A stretch of DNA of 20,320 nt. Origin: Planctomycetota bacterium (GTDB taxonomy: Bacteria > Planctomycetota > UBA1135). Made by a program: the position numbers and the translations under genes. Under the pieces are notes generated by a model. The model made no database searches. It was not told the DNA's origin and saw only the letters and a list, made by a program, of their open reading frames with translations. How positions within the stretch are numbered: position 1 is the stretch's first letter; every line of letters starts with the position of its first letter. Positions 16,189 through 20,320 of this stretch are shown piece after piece. The stretch lies in assembly GCA_022447335.1 (NCBI GenBank), contig JAKVCF010000029.1, positions 1 to 20,320 on the forward strand. The letters are read 5' to 3'.

Positions 16189-16860
16189 ATGAGCTCTGCG
16201 GAACCCCGCCGGCCGAAGAAGCTGGAGGCCTATCAGGCCGCGGAATATGTGGCCGAGTACGACCAGCGCTGGGCCAGCGCCTCCGGAGCGGCGCGCGATG
16301 CGCGCAAGGCGGCAACCATTCGTCGCTCATGGCAAACGCTAACCGAGGCCTGCGGCGCAGCCCCAAAAAGCGTACTCGACCTACCAGCCGGCACCGGCCG
16401 GTTTACTGCCCTGCTAGAAGAGCTCTGCCCGGGGGCCGTACTAGCCGCCGACCTATCGGAAGCCATGTTGGGCGAGATGCGTCGCAAGCATCCGAATGCC
16501 ATCGCCTGTGTGGCTGACGCCGCGCGCCTACCCTTCGCCGACCAGTCTTTTGATGTGGTGCTCTGCGTTCGCTTTCTGCACCTTGTACGCAATCGCGCGC
16601 TGCGCATCGCCTTTCTGCGCGAGTTTAGGCGTGTCTCCCGCCTCGGAGTCATTGTGGACTATCGGCATGGGCGCACCTTGCGAATCTGGGGGCGCCACCT
16701 GCGTCATCGCCTTGGTCTGCTGCCACTTGCCCCCGCCAATCCTTCTCCACCCGCAATCCTGGACGAGTTAGATGAAGCCGGACTGCAGCTAGTCCGCCGG
16801 CATTCGGTCCGCTTCGCCCCCTTGTTATCTGACAAGCTACTGCACGTCACCCTGCCATGA
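16189..16860 (+). CDS. Class I SAM-dependent methyltransferase
   Basis: 223 residues. SAM-binding motif I is VLDLPAGTGRF (about 62-72, with Asp64). The acidic residue after strand 2 is Asp88 in AADLSEAM, and motif II/III appears as FADQSFDVVLCVRFLHLV. This is the Methyltransf_11 type, acting on small molecules or lipids more often than on nucleic acid; the substrate cannot be told. The C-terminal part, with RHLRHRLGLLPL and a short helical region, is basic and might touch membrane or an acidic partner. The ATG has AAGG just upstream and the gene diverges from the HEAT/TPR operon. It overlaps the YgfZ-like gene by 4 nt (ATGA). Confidence 0.88.
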   Translation: MSSAEPRRPKKLEAYQAAEYVAEYDQRWASASGAARDARKAATIRRSWQTLTEACGAAPKSVLDLPAGTGRFTALLEELCPGAVLAADLSEAMLGEMRRKHPNAIACVADAARLPFADQSFDVVLCVRFLHLVRNRALRIAFLREFRRVSRLGVIVDYRHGRTLRIWGRHLRHRLGLLPLAPANPSPPAILDELDEAGLQLVRRHSVRFAPLLSDKLLHVTLP

Positions 16861-17933
16861 GCTCGCCCGTCCCCGCCTCTCCCCTTAAACCACTCTTCCA
16901 AGATTTCGGTGCCGAGTTCATCAAGATTTCCGGTCGCGAGCTACCGCTACGCGTGGTGGGCGCAGGGATTGAGTACCAATCAGCGCGTGAGTCTCTCGCT
17001 CTAGCCGATGGAAGCGATCGCGGCCTGATCCGGATACAAGGCGCCGACATGATCGACTTCCTGCAGCGCACGCTGTCGAGCGACGTCTCAAAGTTGGAAG
17101 TGGGCGGTGGGCAGTGGTCCTCGCTGCTAGACGGCAAGGGCCGCTGGATCAGCGATCTCCTACTCTTCCGCCTCCCAAATGTGGACGGTCACCCGGTCAT
17201 CCTGCTGGATTATCCGCAGGATCGCGCCAGCACCTTGCTGCAACGCATCGAGATGATGCACTTCGGAGAGTCTCTCTACTTTGAAGAGCTTGCACTAGCT
17301 CGCCTGCTCACCCTAGGCCCTGGCTCGCAAGCTCTCGAATTTGGCGTGGAGCTGGCAGAAAATCTCGACGAGGGCTGCTTCTGGATCAGCCGACCGGATC
17401 GAGGAACCCTGTGCCGCGAGCTAATCGGGCCGATTGATACCGTGCGCGCAAACGCAGAACAACTCCATGCGGATGGTGCCGTGCCAACAGGATGGGTCGT
17501 ACTCGACATTCTGCGCGTCGAAGCCGCACAGCCACGCTGGGGTACTGACTTTGACAGTGAAAGCATCCTGCCAGAAAGCGGAGAGTGGCAGCGCGCCTCA
17601 TTGGCGAAAGGCTGCTACGCCGGCCAGGAGGTCGTAGCCAAGGTCGACACCTACGGCGAAGCGCCGCGCCAACTGGTATGCCTAGATTTTGGCAAAAACG
17701 AGGAGCCGCTCCACGGGGCCACTCTCCACGACACCGAATCGAAGGCTGTCGGCACGGTGACCTCCTGGGTCTGGTCACCGATGCGCAACCGCGCAATTGG
17801 CCTAGGCATCGTCAAGCGGCGCGCCCTGCATGATGGTTCGGAACTTCACGTTTTTTCTGGGAAAGAAAAGCTGATGATCTCCTGGATTCGCCCCGATAAG
17901 GGGCCAGATCGCCAGCGCTCGACTGCGCAATGA
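16857..17933 (+). CDS. ygfZ: YgfZ/GcvT-type folate-binding protein
   Basis: 358 residues. The signature K-G-C-Y-A-G-Q-E is at 251-258, with Cys253. The N-terminal part has RGLIRIQGADMIDFLQRTLS and a GKGRWISDLLLF block, as in GcvT-fold proteins. YgfZ proteins use tetrahydrofolate and support Fe-S enzyme assembly or repair, including enzymes that modify tRNA (known for E. coli YgfZ). It lacks the full glycine-cleavage T-protein length and context, so YgfZ is preferred over GcvT. The ATG overlaps the methyltransferase stop by 4 nt, so the pair is probably co-translated. The stop TGA (17931-17933) overlaps the ATG of a 15-codon ORF. Confidence 0.9.
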   Translation: MSSPVPASPLKPLFQDFGAEFIKISGRELPLRVVGAGIEYQSARESLALADGSDRGLIRIQGADMIDFLQRTLSSDVSKLEVGGGQWSSLLDGKGRWISDLLLFRLPNVDGHPVILLDYPQDRASTLLQRIEMMHFGESLYFEELALARLLTLGPGSQALEFGVELAENLDEGCFWISRPDRGTLCRELIGPIDTVRANAEQLHADGAVPTGWVVLDILRVEAAQPRWGTDFDSESILPESGEWQRASLAKGCYAGQEVVAKVDTYGEAPRQLVCLDFGKNEEPLHGATLHDTESKAVGTVTSWVWSPMRNRAIGLGIVKRRALHDGSELHVFSGKEKLMISWIRPDKGPDRQRSTAQ

Positions 17934-17977
17934 CGGTCATTAACCCCCATTTTGTGATCAGCCCCCCCATTTTGTGA
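17930..17977 (+). CDS. Possible 15-codon linking ORF (very small)
   Basis: An ATG at 17930 overlaps the YgfZ stop as ATGA, and the frame MTVINPHFVISPPIL ends in TGA at 17975-17977, one base before the ATG of the next gene. It would let a terminating ribosome pass to the next start. No Shine-Dalgarno motif or homology supports it, and a stretch this short can be open by chance, so it is tentative. The same bases hold a direct repeat. Confidence 0.25.
   Translation: MTVINPHFVISPPIL
17944..17977 (+). repeat. 14-nt direct repeat, 20-nt period
   Basis: CCCCCATTTTGTGA occurs at 17944-17957 and again at 17964-17977, exact copies with starts 20 nt apart, about two helical turns. The second copy ends one base before the ATG at 17979. 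A small inverted repeat (AATGAC-G-GTCATT, 17929-17941) lies just upstream. Together they occupy the whole gap between the YgfZ gene and the next gene, as an operator for a dimeric regulator might; no regulator is identified. Confidence 0.7.
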
Positions 17978-17978
17978 G

Positions 17979-18860
17979 ATGAAGTCTTGGCGTGGACCCC
18001 GGGTCGTGTTTGGCCTTGCTTTGGCAACGCTCAGCTTGATCTACTTCGTGACCCTAGTTTGGGGTCCCGACGGGGAGGGCAACTCAAGCGGGAAAAATTA
18101 TCTCAAGGAGCTGGGAGATCCGCCGAAAGCCGCATCTCCGGTCGAGCCGGAGGAAGAAGGTGATAAGGAAGTATCAGCGCCGCTCCAAGGAGGTACGGGC
18201 ACTCGCTTCGGATCCCCCTCCGGCCCTAGTTCCACCGCGCTGAATACCTCAGCTCTCCGTCCAGATGAGCTGTACAACATGCTCTTCTCGGTGCGCGACG
18301 CTGAGTCACACCGGCCTCTCGCCGGCGCCACCGTCCACGTAGCCAAGGCGCCGGGAAATGGGCATGTGCTCGCAAGCTTCCGTATAAACGCAGAAGGCCG
18401 AGGCAAGTTGCATCGGCTACCACGCGCACAATATCGCTACTGGGTCGAGGCTCCGGGCTACCACAGCAGCAATCCCCGGAGCGCTGAGCTTCCCCTCGAC
18501 GGCACCCGCTTCGAAGTGCAACTCAAGCCGGCGGCTCAGTTGGCCGGAGCCTTTGAAGGCTTGGATGGCGAGTTGCGCAAACAAGGTGTCCTGCACCTGA
18601 GCCGTGCGGCCGATTCACAAGTTGTTATCGTGCGACCGAATGAGTACGGGCGCTTTGCATCCCCTGCACTTGATGGAGGGGACTGGTCGGTCGCCTGGAT
18701 TCCGCATACGCGCGCCCAGCCCGCACCCGGCATGAGCACCATGTTGGAGTTATCAGCCGGCAAATGCACATTGCTCGAGGTGGTGCTTCCCGAAGGGATA
18801 GCCGACCCACGCCACAAGCGCAGACCGGGTATTCGCCGAGCGATTGCTGCGGTGCAGTAG
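17979..18860 (+). CDS. Signal-anchored protein with carboxypeptidase-regulatory-like domain
   Basis: 293 residues. One N-terminal hydrophobic segment (about 8-28, VVFGLALATLSLIYFVTLVW) after MKSWRGPR suggests a signal anchor. A low-complexity Pro/Glu/Gly linker follows to about residue 95. The region about 98-180 (LFSVRDAESHRPLAGATVHV ... GYHSSNPRSAELPL ... FEVQLKPAAQLAG) resembles carboxypeptidase-regulatory-like or SdrD B-like beta-sandwiches, common in surface proteins. The rest is beta-rich and ends in a basic tail (DPRHKRRPGIRRA). There is no catalytic motif. It faces the next gene end-to-end with a 20-nt gap. Function unknown. Confidence 0.7.
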   Translation: MKSWRGPRVVFGLALATLSLIYFVTLVWGPDGEGNSSGKNYLKELGDPPKAASPVEPEEEGDKEVSAPLQGGTGTRFGSPSGPSSTALNTSALRPDELYNMLFSVRDAESHRPLAGATVHVAKAPGNGHVLASFRINAEGRGKLHRLPRAQYRYWVEAPGYHSSNPRSAELPLDGTRFEVQLKPAAQLAGAFEGLDGELRKQGVLHLSRAADSQVVIVRPNEYGRFASPALDGGDWSVAWIPHTRAQPAPGMSTMLELSAGKCTLLEVVLPEGIADPRHKRRPGIRRAIAAVQ

Positions 18861-18880
18861 CCGGACTCTAAACGGTCGCC

Positions 18881-20320
18881 CTAGGAGCGACGGCGAAGCA
18901 TCGCAAAGCTGCCGCCCAAAAGTAGTACCGCGATCAGCAAGCGCTGACCTGGGTTCCAGTAGAGCAGGCTCCAGGCAACGCCAGTAGGCACAGCGAGGGT
19001 CGCACGCATTGCAGATTTAGCCCAGTCACGTTCAGCGATCCAAACAGCAGCTGGCCCTCCGTGCTTGTAATAAGCGCGTACTGCCGAGCGGCCGCCTGCG
19101 TACGGTAGTAGGTAACGATCTCTGAACTTCCGGAGAATACGAACCTCCGGAGCGTTGTAATCGCCATGCGCTGCTGTCGCGACCACGCATCCGCCACCGC
19201 CTCCGTCGCCACCACTACCTTCACTATTCGTGACACGCAAACCAAGTGAGGCCAGCGACTGGAAGCCCGGATTGGTAAAGGTAATCGTGTAGTTACCCGC
19301 AGTCAGCCCCGGCACATTAAAACTGAGCTCTGTCCCATCAACAGCAACCAACTGTAGATCGATGGGCTCAACGCTGACATTGCCGTCGGGCCCTGAAATT
19401 CCGAAGGCCTTGTACTGGCCAAACTCGCCGATAGAAGCGAGCACATCGGGCACGAAGGCTTCATTAACCTGCACCACAAAGCGGCCACTACTAAGCGAGA
19501 TGGTGAGAACGTCAGCCTGCTCCGCCTGAATAACTCCACTGCTCAACGAGCCAACAAGATTGTTCGAAATCACTGGGAGGAAAGACGGGAAATTCCCGCC
19601 GGAGATCTCAGTGCGCGATGCCGGATTAACTCCATCAATCCAAAAGTTTTCGGCCATCGCAATAGGGACAGTGAAGATGTCATCTAAACCGACTTCCCAA
19701 GTAGCCGTAGGGTTTTCGAAGGTATTCCGGCCCGAGTTAGCGCCACCCCCCACCTTGCCACCAAAATCTGGGGCCATGCCGCCATCATCGATGAATGACG
19801 CAAAGCGCACGCCATACTCAACAGCGTTGCGAATCACATTGCCAGCGAAAACCGACTCGACACGCGTACTGCCTACATCTGCTCCCGTAGTCCTAAGCAT
19901 GATGTTGGTATTGGCGAGCGAAAAGTCATTGAACGCAACAAGGCCATCAACCACCGAAGGGCTGACTGCGCCGAGCGCGTTAGTAATCAGCACGTCAAGG
20001 CCGACCTCATTCGTGGCGCCAATCCCATCACCCACCACAGTGTTGCCGCGAACCGTTGTGGAATTCGTGGAATCTCCGATATTGGCTCGTAGCTGAACGC
20101 CTGCAGCTAAGAAGTTAGAGATTGTGTTTCGGGTGACAGTAAAGTCTCGCGAAACAGTGGCTAAGAGCCCAGTTTCGATCCAGATGCCTTGGGCCACATT
20201 GGAAATCGTGCAATTCTGAATCGAGCCGCCATCTAGCTCCGTGTTATCCGCAACAAATACGAGGACGCCTACGTTGCCGCCCGAAGAATTGCCTGTAAAC
20301 GAGCAATTTGCGATCGCAAA
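18881..20320 (-). CDS. Surface protein with beta-helix repeats and CFI-box-like C-terminus (runs off right edge)
   Basis: The frame stays open on the minus strand from the TAG at 18881-18883 to the window edge, so the N-terminus is missing; the GTG at 20197 is only an internal codon. The visible 479 residues begin with parallel beta-helix-type repeats (NCSFTGNSS, NCTISN, RNTISNFL, GNTVVGDG). Next comes an immunoglobulin/IPT-like region (LTAGNYTITFTNPGFQSLAS), then a Gly-rich linker. A CFI-box-like domain follows: CVVATAAHG (Cys codon at 19187-19189), VRILRKFRDRYLLPYAGG, RAYYKHGGPAAVWIAERDW. It ends with a hydrophobic helix and RRRS. Such C-termini are thought to be sorting or anchoring signals. 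Likely an exported, anchored surface protein, perhaps binding polysaccharide; no lyase catalytic residues can be pointed out. Confidence 0.82.
   Translation of the reverse strand, partial: FAIANCSFTGNSSGGNVGVLVFVADNTELDGGSIQNCTISNVAQGIWIETGLLATVSRDFTVTRNTISNFLAAGVQLRANIGDSTNSTTVRGNTVVGDGIGATNEVGLDVLITNALGAVSPSVVDGLVAFNDFSLANTNIMLRTTGADVGSTRVESVFAGNVIRNAVEYGVRFASFIDDGGMAPDFGGKVGGGANSGRNTFENPTATWEVGLDDIFTVPIAMAENFWIDGVNPASRTEISGGNFPSFLPVISNNLVGSLSSGVIQAEQADVLTISLSSGRFVVQVNEAFVPDVLASIGEFGQYKAFGISGPDGNVSVEPIDLQLVAVDGTELSFNVPGLTAGNYTITFTNPGFQSLASLGLRVTNSEGSGGDGGGGGCVVATAAHGDYNAPEVRILRKFRDRYLLPYAGGRSAVRAYYKHGGPAAVWIAERDWAKSAMRATLAVPTGVAWSLLYWNPGQRLLIAVLLLGGSFAMLRRRS

Noticed and set aside
16094..16366. 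N-terminal extension of the HEAT/TPR frame to 16366
   Set aside because: It would cover the divergent promoter and the start of the methyltransferase; the extension is Arg/Pro-rich with no domain, and the ATG at 16093 begins a signal-like segment.
18875..18891. Weak hairpin GTCGC...GCGAC between the convergent genes at 18860 and 18881
   Set aside because: Only 5 bp and no T-run on either strand, so not supportable as a terminator.
1..20320. Mobile elements, CRISPR arrays, tRNA/rRNA genes
   Set aside because: No transposase or integrase motifs, no regular short repeat-spacer pattern and no cloverleaf-sized gap; genes are packed with gaps of at most about 155 nt.

Overview
The window reads as a compact bacterial chromosome segment, most likely from a planctomycete or close relative. 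This is inferred from gene content, not from a marker gene: a DUF58/BatA-like/VWA cluster, a YdjY-domain secreted protein, a secreted FG-GAP (integrin-alpha-like) protein with a C-terminal module of a kind I associate with Planctomycetota, a CFI-box-type C-terminus, and many short-spaced genes. There are no tRNA or rRNA genes, insertion sequences, CRISPR arrays or prophage genes. No gene-free stretch exceeds about 155 bases.

Region 1 (1-8123, + strand) is one tightly coupled operon: the tail of an unrecognised gene, an ABC-2 exporter ATPase and its permease, a DUF58 protein, a BatA-like membrane VWA protein, and a large membrane protein with two VWA domains and a glutamine-amidotransferase-like segment. 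All five junctions overlap by exactly 4 nt (NTGA, with GTG, ATG, TTG, ATG and ATG starts), which suggests stoichiometric translation of one envelope-associated system. The MoxR ATPase that usually accompanies DUF58/VWA genes is not in the window.

Region 2 (8106-16093, - strand) starts with a strong intrinsic terminator that serves the minus-strand FG-GAP gene and overlaps the 3' end of the VWA gene. The FG-GAP protein is secreted and has seven regularly spaced Ca-binding repeats (a predicted seven-bladed propeller). Upstream of it is a likely operon transcribed from about 16.1 kb: a secreted HEAT/TPR repeat protein, a YdjY-domain protein, myo-inositol-1-phosphate synthase, and QueA (tRNA queuosine synthesis).

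Region 3 (16189-18860, + strand) diverges from region 2: a class I SAM methyltransferase overlapping a YgfZ-type folate-binding protein by 4 nt, then a signal-anchored protein with a carboxypeptidase-regulatory-like fold. The 45-nt gap before the last gene is filled by a 15-codon ORF and carries a 14-nt direct repeat.

Region 4 (18881-20320, - strand) is the 3' part of a surface protein that runs off the right edge. It has beta-helix-like repeats, an IPT/immunoglobulin-like region, a Gly-rich linker, a CFI-box-like C-terminal domain and a final membrane segment. The most interesting candidates are the ABC-exporter plus double-VWA operon, the terminator that doubles as a Lys/Arg-tail coding sequence, and the CFI-box surface protein.
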